Shown one piece after another: positions 26,575 through 35,029 of a stretch of DNA of 64,000 nucleotides; position 1 is the first letter of the stretch; every line of letters starts with the position of its first letter. The DNA comes from Pelosinus fermentans (GTDB taxonomy: Bacteria; Bacillota; Negativicutes; DSM-13327), in assembly GCA_002434245.1 (NCBI GenBank), contig DJJR01000022.1, forward strand, positions 83,460 to 147,459, in the 5' to 3' direction. Position numbers and translations under genes: made by a program. The notes below the pieces were generated by a model, which saw nothing but the letters and a program-made list of their open reading frames with translations, did not search any database and was not told where the DNA came from.

Positions 26575-27555
26575 ATGACGATGGCATTGATAACCTATAA
26601 AGAGGCTGTAAGGCAAGCCATGCAAGAAGAAATGCGCCGGGATGAAAATGTATTTTTACTAGGTGAAGATGTAGGGGTATATGGCGGCGCTTTTGGCGTA
26701 TCCTTGGGTATGCTTGAGGAATTCGGCGAAGAAAGAGTACGGGACACGCCCATTTCTGAAGGCGTTATTGCAGGTGCTGCGGCAGGTGCTGCTGTGACAG
26801 GTCTGCGTCCCATCGCGGAAATTATGTTTAGTGATTTTATTACCATTGCTATGGATTCCTTAGTCAATCAGGCTGCTAAAATGCGCTATATGTTTGGCGG
26901 TAAAGCAAAGGTTCCTATGGTGCTTAGAATGCCGGGAGGTTCGGGAACAGGTGCCGCAGCTCAGCATTCGCAGAGCTTAGAGGCTTGGCTTGTTCATGTA
27001 CCGGGTTTAAAGGTAGTTATGCCTTCCACTCCTTATGATGTGAAAGGTTTATTAAAAACGGCGATTCGGGATGACAATCCTGTTGTATTTATTGAGACAA
27101 AAACCGTTTATAACAAAAAAGGAGAAGTACCAGAAGAAGACTATGTCATTCCCTTTGGAGCAGCAGATGTAAAACGAATTGGCAGGGATGTTACTGTACT
27201 TGCTACAGGCGTCATGGTTCACCGATCGCTGGAAGCTGCAGAAATCTTAGCGAAAGAGGGCATCGATGTAGAAGTAATCGATCCTCGTACCTTGGTGCCA
27301 TTTGATAAAGAAACATTGGTAAAATCCGTGATTAAAACCGGTAAGCTGATCATTGTGCATGAAGCCTGCAAGAGAGGCGGTTTCGGCGGTGAAGTGGCAG
27401 CAGAAGTGATGGAAAGTGAAGCCTTTGACTATTTGGATGCACCGATAAAACGCGTTGCAGGAAAAAACATTCCGATCCCTTATTGTATGGAACTGGAGAA
27501 GAGTGCTGTGCCTCAGGTAGATGACATCGTAAACGCTGTTAGGGAAATTGTATAA
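26575..27555 (+). CDS. 2-oxo acid/acetoin dehydrogenase E1 beta, second operon
   Basis: 326 aa. It carries [51 protein letters not shown] and the C-terminal [18 protein letters not shown] segment. ATG 26575 is about 8 bases after AAAGGAG; ATG 26581 is a possible alternative. It partners the E1 alpha 20 bases upstream. The [15 protein letters not shown] loop differs from the first paralogue (TPCGGGMTASAQHSQ). Confidence 0.87.
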   Translation: MTMALITYKEAVRQAMQEEMRRDENVFLLGEDVGVYGGAFGVSLGMLEEFGEERVRDTPISEGVIAGAAAGAAVTGLRPIAEIMFSDFITIAMDSLVNQAAKMRYMFGGKAKVPMVLRMPGGSGTGAAAQHSQSLEAWLVHVPGLKVVMPSTPYDVKGLLKTAIRDDNPVVFIETKTVYNKKGEVPEEDYVIPFGAADVKRIGRDVTVLATGVMVHRSLEAAEILAKEGIDVEVIDPRTLVPFDKETLVKSVIKTGKLIIVHEACKRGGFGGEVAAEVMESEAFDYLDAPIKRVAGKNIPIPYCMELEKSAVPQVDDIVNAVREIV

Positions 27556-27571
27556 GCAGGAGGAATATAGG

Positions 27572-28858
27572 ATGGCAACAGAACTGTTAATGCCGAAGCT
27601 CGGGATGACCATGGAAGAGGGTACTATTGTTACCTGGTTTAAAAAAGTCGGAGATTCGGTTGCGGAAGGCGAAATATTGCTGGAGATATTGACTGATAAA
27701 GTCAATATGGAAGTCGAGGCTCCTGCTGCAGGGCAAGTGCTGGCCATAATCGCGGCAGAGGGTGATATTGTTGAGGTTAATAAACCCATTGCTTATATTG
27801 GCCAGCCGGGAGAAAAGGTAGAGAGCCATGCTGCCCAGATTCTAAAGACTGAAGAACAGCATACAGCCCAAGTGGCAGCAACAGCTGCTCCTGTGCAAAG
27901 TGCAGAAGGAATTGGCGGTAAAGTCAAAGCCAGCCCAGCAGCAAAGCGGATAGCCCGTGAAGAAGAGATTGATCTACATGCCGTTTCCCCAAGCGGTCCT
28001 GGCGGGAGAATTATTGCAGTAGACGTTACGAATTATAAAGCCAGTCCCCTGGCGCAAAAAATTGCCCAGGATAAAGGTGTGGATCTGGCGGAAGTTGCAG
28101 GTACTGGCATTGGCGGCAAGATCGTGAAAGCAGATGTTGAGAGTGCTGTGGCAAAACTAGGGTCAAAAACCAAAGGAGCTCGTAAGCCGTTAGCAGGAAT
28201 GCGTAAAGTCATCGCCGATCATATGGCAGATGCATGGGCAGCGCCTCACGTTACTCATAATATGGAAGTGGATATGTCAGGTATGGTAGAACTGCGCAAA
28301 AAGCTTATACCTGGTATTGAAAAACGCACCGGTGTAAAGCCTTCTTATAATGATCTTATTATTAAAGTCGTCGCCAAAGCATTACGGGAATACCAGCAAG
28401 TGATTAATGCCAGGCTGCATTCGGATGGTTTGGAAATTTGTGATGAAGTGAATGTAGGTATGGCAGTGGCCTTGCCAAATGGTTTAGTGGTGCCAGTCAT
28501 AAAAAATGCAGACACTCTCAGTATTGAGGAAATTACAAAGCGGGCAAAAGAATTGGCGATGCAGGCAAAAGAGGGAAAATTACTGCCGGACGAAATGTCA
28601 GGGGGGACTTTTACCGTAACCAACCTAGGCATGTATGGCATCGACACATTTACGCCTATTGTCAATGCTCCGGAAGTTTGTATTCTTGGAGTTGGACAAT
28701 TGCAGGATAAAGTAGTTGCCAAGGATGGAGAAATGATCATTCAGCCGCGTATGTCCCTATCTCTTTCCTTTGATCATCGGGCAGTAGATGGAGCCCAAGC
28801 GGCAGAATTTTTAAGAAGAATAAAAGAACTACTAGAAGATTACTTACAGCTTATCTAA
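27572..28858 (+). CDS. Dihydrolipoamide acyltransferase E2 with two tandem E3-binding domains
   Basis: 428 aa from ATG 27572 after AGGAGGAATA. Lipoyl domain 1-78 (lysine in LTDKVN, K43). Then two consecutive peripheral subunit-binding domains, about 117-153 (KASPAAKRIA..GGRIIAVDV) and 156-192 (KASPLAQKIA..GGKIVKADV), before the catalytic domain ending with DHRAVDGAQAAEF. E2 proteins usually have one such domain. The second one most resembles the single domain of the paralogue at 15384, and the first looks like an internal duplication. Both should bind E3 or E1. Confidence 0.9.
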   Translation: MATELLMPKLGMTMEEGTIVTWFKKVGDSVAEGEILLEILTDKVNMEVEAPAAGQVLAIIAAEGDIVEVNKPIAYIGQPGEKVESHAAQILKTEEQHTAQVAATAAPVQSAEGIGGKVKASPAAKRIAREEEIDLHAVSPSGPGGRIIAVDVTNYKASPLAQKIAQDKGVDLAEVAGTGIGGKIVKADVESAVAKLGSKTKGARKPLAGMRKVIADHMADAWAAPHVTHNMEVDMSGMVELRKKLIPGIEKRTGVKPSYNDLIIKVVAKALREYQQVINARLHSDGLEICDEVNVGMAVALPNGLVVPVIKNADTLSIEEITKRAKELAMQAKEGKLLPDEMSGGTFTVTNLGMYGIDTFTPIVNAPEVCILGVGQLQDKVVAKDGEMIIQPRMSLSLSFDHRAVDGAQAAEFLRRIKELLEDYLQLI

Positions 28859-28867
28859 AATAGGTAA

Positions 28868-29020
28868 GAGTCTTGAGTTTCTCGGAACGTCTCTTTTAGG
28901 ACGGCAAAGGATGAGCATAACTAACGCTTCAACCTGTTACTTAACCTACGCTTATAGTTATGCTCATCCTTTGCCTGTTTACCGCTGGCTGTTTCTCGAG
29001 AAGTACACAGGGTCTCTTTT
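28868..29020 (+). repeat. Operon-internal palindromic repeat, family A, copy 2
   Basis: The core arms are GGCAAAGGATGAGCATAACT (from 28903) and GTTATGCTCATCCTTTGCC (to 28975). The loop sequence CTTAACCTACGCTTATAG is the same as in copy 1. It lies between the E2 and E3 genes of the second operon; the E3 ribosome site AAGGAGG begins right after. Confidence 0.85.
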
Positions 29021-29034
29021 AAGGAGGAAAACCG

Positions 29035-30420
29035 ATGAACTATCAGGTTGTAGTATTAGGGGGAGGACCAGGCGGTTATGTAGCCGCCATTAAAGCTGCT
29101 CAATGCGGACTAAAAGTGGCATTGGTGGAAAAAGATTCTCTGGGGGGAACATGTCTGAATCGGGGCTGCATTCCGACCAAGGCTTTGCTTAGGAGTGCAG
29201 AAGTCTATGAAACCATCAATAAGGCAAAAGAATTTGGTATTGAAGCTTCCCCTGTCAGCGTGGATGCAAAGAAAATTTTTGCCCACAAGGATGGTATTGT
29301 AAAACAGTTGGTTAATGGCGTAAAGGGTTTAATTCAGGCGAATAAAATCGATTTATATAGTGGAAGCGGTAAGGTGCTTACCCCTCACCAAGTGGAAGTT
29401 AATGAAAAATCAGGAACTACAACGATTACAACCGAGAAACTAATCTTGGCTACGGGATCAAAACCTTTTGTTCCAGCGATTCCTGGGTTTGATCTTCCGG
29501 GGGTCATAACCAGTGATGAGGCCTTAGATTTAGGAGCCATTCCAAAGTCCATGGTGATTATTGGCGGCGGCGTTATTGGCCTGGAATTTGCTTATTTAAT
29601 GCAGACTTTTGGCTGCAAGGTAACCATCATTGAGATGATGCCTGTTCTTTTACCGATGGCAGACAAAGAAGCAGTAGAAGTGCTGGTAAGCTCTTTGGAA
29701 AAATTGGGAGTGACCTTCTTTACCAATGCCAAAGTGAGCAAGATCGCAAAGGCAGAAGCTGCTTTAGCCGTTGAGTATCAGATTGATACTATAACGTATA
29801 GGGTAGAAGGGGAAAAAGTGCTGGTTTCAACTGGGCGGGCAGCCAGCGTCGCAGGAATTGAAAGCCTGCATTTGCACGGGAAAAAGGGTATTTCGGTGAA
29901 TGCGCAAATGGAAACCAGTATTTCAGGCGTTTTTGCGATCGGAGATGTAGTAGGCGGTATTCAACTGGCACATGTGGCTTCCGCTCAAGGGATTGTTGCA
30001 GCGCAAAACGCAGCGGGAATCAATTCTTCCTACCATGATGATGCCATTCCTTCTTGCATTTATACGAATCCGGAAGTTGCTTGGGTTGGTATGAATGAAC
30101 AGGCAGCCAAAGAAAAATACGGCAGTATAAAAGTGGGGAAATTTCCATTTCAAGCCAGTGGCAAGGCCATGGCTTACGGAGAAACAAAGGGCTTTGTAAA
30201 AATAATTTGTGAGGAACAATATGGTGAAATCTTGGGAGTGCATATTGTTGGACCTCATGCAACGGATCTGATTTCGGAAGGCGTATTGGCAAAATCCATG
30301 GAAGCCACCCTGGAAGAACTGGCCCATGTGATTCATCCTCACCCTACCCTGTCAGAAGCCATCATGGAGGCCGCCCACGTGGCAATGGGGCAAGGTATAC
30401 ACTTCATAGCAAAGCTATAA
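29035..30420 (+). CDS. lpdA: Dihydrolipoamide dehydrogenase (E3), copy 2
   Basis: 461 aa. FAD motif GGGPGGYVAAIKAAQCG, redox disulfide in GGTCLNRGCIPTKALL, second Rossmann motif MVIIGGGVIGLEFAYLM, and C-terminal HPHPTLSEAIMEAA with the catalytic His-Glu pair. AAGGAGGAAAACCG precedes the ATG. It serves the second dehydrogenase complex; the paralogue at 18530 serves the first. Confidence 0.93.
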   Translation: MNYQVVVLGGGPGGYVAAIKAAQCGLKVALVEKDSLGGTCLNRGCIPTKALLRSAEVYETINKAKEFGIEASPVSVDAKKIFAHKDGIVKQLVNGVKGLIQANKIDLYSGSGKVLTPHQVEVNEKSGTTTITTEKLILATGSKPFVPAIPGFDLPGVITSDEALDLGAIPKSMVIIGGGVIGLEFAYLMQTFGCKVTIIEMMPVLLPMADKEAVEVLVSSLEKLGVTFFTNAKVSKIAKAEAALAVEYQIDTITYRVEGEKVLVSTGRAASVAGIESLHLHGKKGISVNAQMETSISGVFAIGDVVGGIQLAHVASAQGIVAAQNAAGINSSYHDDAIPSCIYTNPEVAWVGMNEQAAKEKYGSIKVGKFPFQASGKAMAYGETKGFVKIICEEQYGEILGVHIVGPHATDLISEGVLAKSMEATLEELAHVIHPHPTLSEAIMEAAHVAMGQGIHFIAKL

Positions 30421-30450
30421 AAATGCATCATGTTTGTAAAAAAAAACGAT

Positions 30451-30543
30451 AAAACACGAAGGTTGCGAAGATGTACCAAGACCACGAAGGGACATTACGT
30501 TTATTTTCGATTCGATCGATTCTTCGCATCTTCGCGGTTCAAA
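30451..30543 (+). repeat. Palindromic repeat family B, decayed copy before the LipB-LipA fusion
   Basis: The right arm CTTCGCATCTTCGCGGTTCA is intact. The left arm is partly eroded (AACACGAAGGTTGCGAAGATG). The CACGAAGG blocks are typical of the family. Confidence 0.7.
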
Positions 30544-30598
30544 ATTATTTTTTTTGTAACATGTTAGAAATTGCTGTATTGGTCTAGGAGGTGGAGTT

Positions 30599-32128
30599 GT
30601 GATTGTATTAAATTGGGGACTTACTCCCTATCAGCATGGCTGGGAATTTCAACACTCTTTCGTCAAAGCGCGGCGTCAGGGGCAGATCAGTGAAGATGCA
30701 TTGGTATTGCTGGAGCATCCCCCCGTAATCACTCTAGGGCGCAAAGGGGTAAGGGCCAATATTCTCGCAAGTGATGCTGTACTTGCAGCCAAAGGCTGCG
30801 AAGTCTGCCAGGTGGATCGGGGCGGGGATGTTACTTTTCATGGTCCGGGTCAGTTAGTAGGCTATCCTCTGCTGGATCTGCGTCATTATGGTCAGGATGT
30901 TCATGCTTATGTGGAGAAACTGGAAGAAGTCGTAATTCGCACCTTGAGAGATTATGGAATTGAAGCGGTTAGAGATGAGGAATATACAGGTGTGTGGGTA
31001 GGCTGGGAAAAGATCTGCGCCATTGGCATTGGTATGAAAAGCTGGCTGAGCTATCATGGTTTTGCTCTTAATATTGACGTTGACTTATCCTATTTCCAAT
31101 TGATTACACCTTGCGGGATTACAGGGCGAGGCGTAACCAGCATGGCGAAGATATTGGGAAAAACACCCCAAATGCAGACAGTACGAGAAACAGTAACCAC
31201 CCACTTTATGACTGTATTTGGAATTAAGCATTGGGAGCTGGCAGAAGGACGCTGGTTAGGAGAAACCATCAAACCATCTTGGCTCAAGGGGCATGTGTCA
31301 GGAAACAGCAGTGTCCAGGAGATGTATGGAATGTTGGATGAATTCGCTTTAACCACGGTTTGTTCCGGGGCTCATTGCCCTAATATTGGTGAGTGTTATG
31401 CGTCGAGGACAGCTACATTTATGATCTTAGGGAGTCAATGTACAAGGCGCTGCCGGTTTTGCGCTGTTCCTAAAGGTGTTGTGCAGCCTGTAGATCAGGA
31501 TGAACCCCAGCGTGTCGCTCAAATGGTGAAGAAGTTAGGACTTAACTATGTAGTGATTACCTCCGTTACACGTGATGATCTTGCTGATGGGGGAGCTGCC
31601 CATTTTTCACATACCATACAAAGAATCCGTGAGCTTTCTCCAGAAACCTTAATTGAAGTTTTGATTCCGGATTTACAAGGTGAAGAAAGTGCCTTGGACA
31701 TCATTATTGCTGCTCAGCCGGAAGTAATCAATCACAATGTGGAGACCATCCCCGCCCTATACTCTCGTGTGCGTCCTCAGGCCAATTATCAGCGGTCTTT
31801 AGACGTGCTGCAATACGTGAAGAAAAATGCTCCTCAAATCGTAACCAAGTCAGGAATCATGGTTGGTCTGGGAGAATCACCAGCTCAGGTTGCAGCTACG
31901 CTGGCTGACTTACGCAGTGTAGGTTGTGATAGCTTGACAGTAGGACAATATCTGGCTCCTTCCTCAGAGCATATTCCCGTTGCAGAATATATAGTGTCGG
32001 AACAGTTTCAATCTTACCAGCAATTAGCAAAACAGCTTGGCTTTTCTCATGCTGCCTGTGGCCCGTTGGTACGTTCTTCCTACCATGCCGCAGAAGGGTT
32101 TTTTCCGAAAATAAGTCTTTCCTCTTAA
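30599..32128 (+). CDS. LipB-LipA fusion: octanoyltransferase joined to lipoyl synthase
   Basis: A single 509-residue protein. Residues 1-215 are LipB: RGGDVTFHGPGQ (74-85), catalytic K138 (EKICAIGI) and C172 (PCGITGRG). Residues about 235-509 are LipA: auxiliary cluster C255, C260, C266; radical SAM C281, C285, C288 (CTRRCRFC); C-terminal RSSYHA with the ligand serine. No in-frame stop or sequence break is seen across the join (about 215-240), and all catalytic residues of both halves are kept. GTG 30599 follows TAGGAGGTGG. It ends the second complex operon and would octanoylate and thiolate lipoyl domains in one polypeptide. The first operon has the same two functions as overlapping separate genes. 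Confidence 0.92.
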   Translation: MIVLNWGLTPYQHGWEFQHSFVKARRQGQISEDALVLLEHPPVITLGRKGVRANILASDAVLAAKGCEVCQVDRGGDVTFHGPGQLVGYPLLDLRHYGQDVHAYVEKLEEVVIRTLRDYGIEAVRDEEYTGVWVGWEKICAIGIGMKSWLSYHGFALNIDVDLSYFQLITPCGITGRGVTSMAKILGKTPQMQTVRETVTTHFMTVFGIKHWELAEGRWLGETIKPSWLKGHVSGNSSVQEMYGMLDEFALTTVCSGAHCPNIGECYASRTATFMILGSQCTRRCRFCAVPKGVVQPVDQDEPQRVAQMVKKLGLNYVVITSVTRDDLADGGAAHFSHTIQRIRELSPETLIEVLIPDLQGEESALDIIIAAQPEVINHNVETIPALYSRVRPQANYQRSLDVLQYVKKNAPQIVTKSGIMVGLGESPAQVAATLADLRSVGCDSLTVGQYLAPSSEHIPVAEYIVSEQFQSYQQLAKQLGFSHAACGPLVRSSYHAAEGFFPKISLSS

Positions 32129-32198
32129 TACGATTGGGCGGGTCTTTTATTAAAGAAACAGTTTCAAAACTCATATTGAATGTTGCTGTCAAATCCTA

Positions 32199-32240
32199 TT
32201 GCCGGAAAAACACTGTGAAGTTGTTAATCCGGCATTTTTG
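32199..32240 (+). terminator. Terminator after the LipB-LipA fusion operon
   Basis: GCCGGA at 32201-32206 pairs with TCCGGC at 32228-32233, followed by ATTTTT. Confidence 0.65.
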
Positions 32241-32338
32241 TATATCACACAATAGAAGTTATACGTTTCAAAACAGTTACGCCTTGCTTGTATTTTCTAA
32301 TATATAACTAAAAAAGCCAGTTAATGAGAATGGCGGCA

Positions 32339-32360
32339 GATCATGTTATTTAACATGATC
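32339..32360. promoter_or_regulatory. Inverted repeat upstream of the sigma-54 promoter, candidate activator site
   Basis: GATCATGTTA and TAACATGATC are perfect inverted copies separated by TT. The centre is about 130 bases before the -12 element of the promoter at 32474, a typical enhancer distance for a LevR-type activator. Confidence 0.5.
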
Positions 32361-32473
32361 GATCGGTATAAATTGTAAGGAATAATCTGAAAATGTAAGT
32401 AGATGAAACCCCACAGCAGAAAAAATCAGACTATTCATAGTGTGTAGATATGATTTGAATGGCATATTTTGTT

Positions 32474-32489
32474 TGGCACGTTATTTGCA
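32474..32489 (+). promoter_or_regulatory. Consensus sigma-54 (-24/-12) promoter of the first gat-type PTS operon
   Basis: TGGCACGTTATTTGCA matches the sigma-54 consensus TGGCACG-N4-TTGCA at every fixed position. It is about 90 bases upstream of the EIIA start and near genes for two sigma-54 activators. Confidence 0.9.
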
Positions 32490-32579
32490 ATAGATAGTAT
32501 CAGAATCGCTTACGGGCAATACGGTTCTATCGTAATGAAGCATGTACAAGAAAACAAGATTGAGTCAAAGGAGGATTTA

Positions 32580-33053
32580 ATGATAGTGGATTTTACGCTG
32601 CTGCTAAAGGAAGAGCTAATGATGGTGCCTCTTGTGGCAAGCAACCGGGAGGATGCATTTGAAAAGCTGGCACTTGGTTTGGAACAACACGGTTTTGTAA
32701 AGGATACCTATTTAGAGGCAGTAAAAAAAAGGGAGAGAGCTTTCCCCACGGGATTGTGCACGGGAGAAATTAATGTGGCTATTCCCCATACGGATGTAGA
32801 GCATGTCGTTCAAGGTGCTATGGCAGTAGGAGTGCTGGAAAAGCCAGTTCTTTTTGCCAATATGGAGAATCCTAAAGTGGAGATTGAGGTTTCGATTATA
32901 TTTATGCTGGCATTAAAGGATGCTCATGAGCAGCCTGTATTCCTGCAAAAATTGGCAGGCTTGTTCCAGGATAAGGAGCTTCTGCATAACTTGGCATCTA
33001 AAACAAGTACCAGTGCTGCGTATCAGTTATTGCTTTCTGCCCTTGCTTGTTAA
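32580..33053 (+). CDS. gatA: PTS EIIA, galactitol/fructose type
   Basis: 157 aa EIIA of the PTS type-2 (mannitol/fructose/galactitol) fold; the phosphorylated histidine is H70 in VAIPHTD. RERAFPTGL upstream of it is a family hallmark. ATG 32580 follows AAAGGAGGATT; a longer frame from 32469 runs over the sigma-54 promoter and is rejected. It accepts phosphate from HPr and passes it to the EIIB at 33289. The substrate is probably a polyol or related sugar, not known. Confidence 0.88.
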   Translation: MIVDFTLLLKEELMMVPLVASNREDAFEKLALGLEQHGFVKDTYLEAVKKRERAFPTGLCTGEINVAIPHTDVEHVVQGAMAVGVLEKPVLFANMENPKVEIEVSIIFMLALKDAHEQPVFLQKLAGLFQDKELLHNLASKTSTSAAYQLLLSALAC

Positions 33054-33128
33054 GGAAAAAAGAGAGGAGGGATGGAGCCGATAGCAAACAGAGATTGTGA
33101 CTGGAAATAAGGTAAGAGCATTATACAA

Positions 33129-33264
33129 GCAGTCTATCGGGAAATCTTATTTAGGGACGGCAAAGGGTGAGTATAACTACCACTTCGCCGTTGTACTTAA
33201 CCTACGCTTATAGTTATGCTCATCCTTTACCTGTTTACGGCTATAGTTGTTTTCGAGAGTATAC
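33129..33264 (+). repeat. Operon-internal palindromic repeat, family A, copy 3
   Basis: The core arms GGCAAAGGGTGAGTATAACT (from 33159) and AGTTATGCTCATCCTTTACC are slightly diverged. The loop CTTAACCTACGCTTATAG is identical to the other copies. The flanks (TCTATCGGGAAATC and GTTTTCGAGAGTA) resemble copy 1. It lies between the EIIA and EIIB genes. Confidence 0.8.
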
Positions 33265-33288
33265 TACAAATTTGAGGAGGAAAAGGAT

Positions 33289-33582
33289 ATGGCTGGAGAA
33301 AAAAGAATTTTGGTTGCTTGTGGAACCGGGGTATGTACCTCTACGATGGCAGTTAATAAATTAAAGGATGCACTGGAAAAAAGAGGCAAATTGAAGCTAG
33401 TAAAGATTAATCAATGTAAAATTGCGGAAATCGCGTCTATGGCATCGGACAATGACTTAGTGGTGGCGACGACGCAGGTATCAGCAAAAATTAATATTCC
33501 TGTAGTAACAGGGACGGCTTTCTTAACTGGAATTGGGGTGGATAAAGTAGTAGAGGAAATTATTGATCATCTCAAAATTTAA
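33289..33582 (+). CDS. gatB: PTS EIIB, galactitol type
   Basis: 97 aa EIIB with the phosphocysteine C11 in the CGTGVCTSTM loop. The start at ATG 33289 is set by GAGGAGGAAAAGG; the longer frame from 33247 lies in the repeat. The sequence fits the GatB family (PTS_IIB). It passes phosphate from EIIA to the sugar during transport by EIIC. Confidence 0.88.
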   Translation: MAGEKRILVACGTGVCTSTMAVNKLKDALEKRGKLKLVKINQCKIAEIASMASDNDLVVATTQVSAKINIPVVTGTAFLTGIGVDKVVEEIIDHLKI

Positions 33583-33599
33583 TTGAGGGGGAATCATGT

Positions 33600-34949
33600 G
33601 TGGAAATTATAAGTTATATTGTCAGCCTAGGTGCCAGTGTTATGATGCCAATTATTATTACCATATTAGGGTTATGCTTAGGTGCTAAATTAAGCAAGGC
33701 GATCCGTTCAGGTTTAATGGTTGGTGTAGGGTTCATTGGTTTAAACTTAGTTATCGGTTTATTAACCAGTACGCTAGGCCCGGCTTCACACGCTATGGTA
33801 GAAAAGCTTGGCCTGCAATTAACCGTGATTGATGTGGGATGGCCTGCTGCCGCCGCCATTGCTTTTGCATCAACTGTGGGGGCGATCATCATCCCCATTG
33901 GATTGGTAGTCAATATTATACTTTTGATTACGAAGCAGACGAGAACGGTGGATGTAGATATTTGGGATTATTGGCACTTTGCTTTTACTGGTGCCTTGGT
34001 TACAGCGGCTACCGATAGCATATTATGGGGTGGTTTTGCTGCTATTGTGAATATGATCATTGTATTTTATCTGGCAGATTGGACAGCCCCTGGAGTCGAA
34101 GAATACAACAAACTGCCCGGCGTTTCCCTGCCCCATGGTTTTTCGGCAGCCTATGTTCCGATTGCCATTGTAATTAACAAAATCATTGATATGATTCCTG
34201 GCATCCGAGACGTTAAAGCCGATCCGGAAACATTGCAAGAAAAGTTTGGCATATTTGGTGAACCTCTCATTATTGGCAGTATATTAGGTTTGCTTATTGG
34301 TGCGCTTGCAGGATATGATGTGAAAACCATTTTAACGGTAGGTATTACAATGGGAGGATGCTTGGTGCTGATTCCTAAAATGGCTTCTATGCTTATGGAG
34401 GGGCTTTTGCCTATATCTGATTCAGCACAGGAATTTATTCAGAAGCGGTTTAAGAATGCCGGGAAAATCTATATTGGCTTAGACTCGGCTGTGGCTATCG
34501 GACATCCTGCCTGCATGGCAGCTGCCTTAGTGCTTGTGCCGATTACCATCATCTTGGCCGCTGTTCTTCCCGGAAATCGAGTGCTTCCCTTTGCGGATTT
34601 AGCAGTACTTCCCTTCATGCTGGCTATGGTGGTTCCGGTAACCAAAGGTAATGTGTTTAGAACCTTTATTGTGGGGCTGGTCATGGTGACGATCGGATTA
34701 CTAATTGCTACGGATATGGCGCCATTGCATACACAGCTTGCCATAAATGCGAATTTTAAAATGCCGAGTGGCGCTACGCAGATTGCTTCTATTTGTGATG
34801 GAGCCAATCCCCTCACCTGGATTATTTTGCAGCTGACTGGTTTAAAGGCTGTTGGTGTGGCTGTTTTGGTAGCGGTCGTTGGAGCTATGGCCGTTATCAA
34901 TAGTAAAATTACGAAGCGCAGAGATGCCCAAGAGGATATACAAGCTTAA
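33600..34949 (+). CDS. gatC: PTS EIIC, galactitol type
   Basis: 449 aa membrane permease of the EIIC-Gat family. It is hydrophobic with about ten segments and a conserved charged loop after DIWDYWHFAFTG. GLDSAVAIGHPACMAA near the middle is a family-typical segment. The GTG at 33600 follows TTGAGGGGGA. It lies 18 bases after gatB. With gatA and gatB it forms a complete system; the polyol is not identifiable from sequence. Confidence 0.88.
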   Translation: MEIISYIVSLGASVMMPIIITILGLCLGAKLSKAIRSGLMVGVGFIGLNLVIGLLTSTLGPASHAMVEKLGLQLTVIDVGWPAAAAIAFASTVGAIIIPIGLVVNIILLITKQTRTVDVDIWDYWHFAFTGALVTAATDSILWGGFAAIVNMIIVFYLADWTAPGVEEYNKLPGVSLPHGFSAAYVPIAIVINKIIDMIPGIRDVKADPETLQEKFGIFGEPLIIGSILGLLIGALAGYDVKTILTVGITMGGCLVLIPKMASMLMEGLLPISDSAQEFIQKRFKNAGKIYIGLDSAVAIGHPACMAAALVLVPITIILAAVLPGNRVLPFADLAVLPFMLAMVVPVTKGNVFRTFIVGLVMVTIGLLIATDMAPLHTQLAINANFKMPSGATQIASICDGANPLTWIILQLTGLKAVGVAVLVAVVGAMAVINSKITKRRDAQEDIQA

Positions 34950-34956
34950 TATTGCT

Positions 34957-34999
34957 ATATTGCTTGCCGGTATTCTTTTCATATACCGGCAAGCAATAT
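34957..34999 (+). other. Intercistronic hairpin between gatC and the aldolase gene
   Basis: ATTGCTTGCCGGTAT pairs with ATACCGGCAAGCAAT around TCTTTTCAT. There is no T run, so it may protect or process mRNA rather than terminate it. Confidence 0.6.
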
Positions 35000-35029
35000 A
35001 TTGAAGACATATGAGGAGGAGGAAGTATA

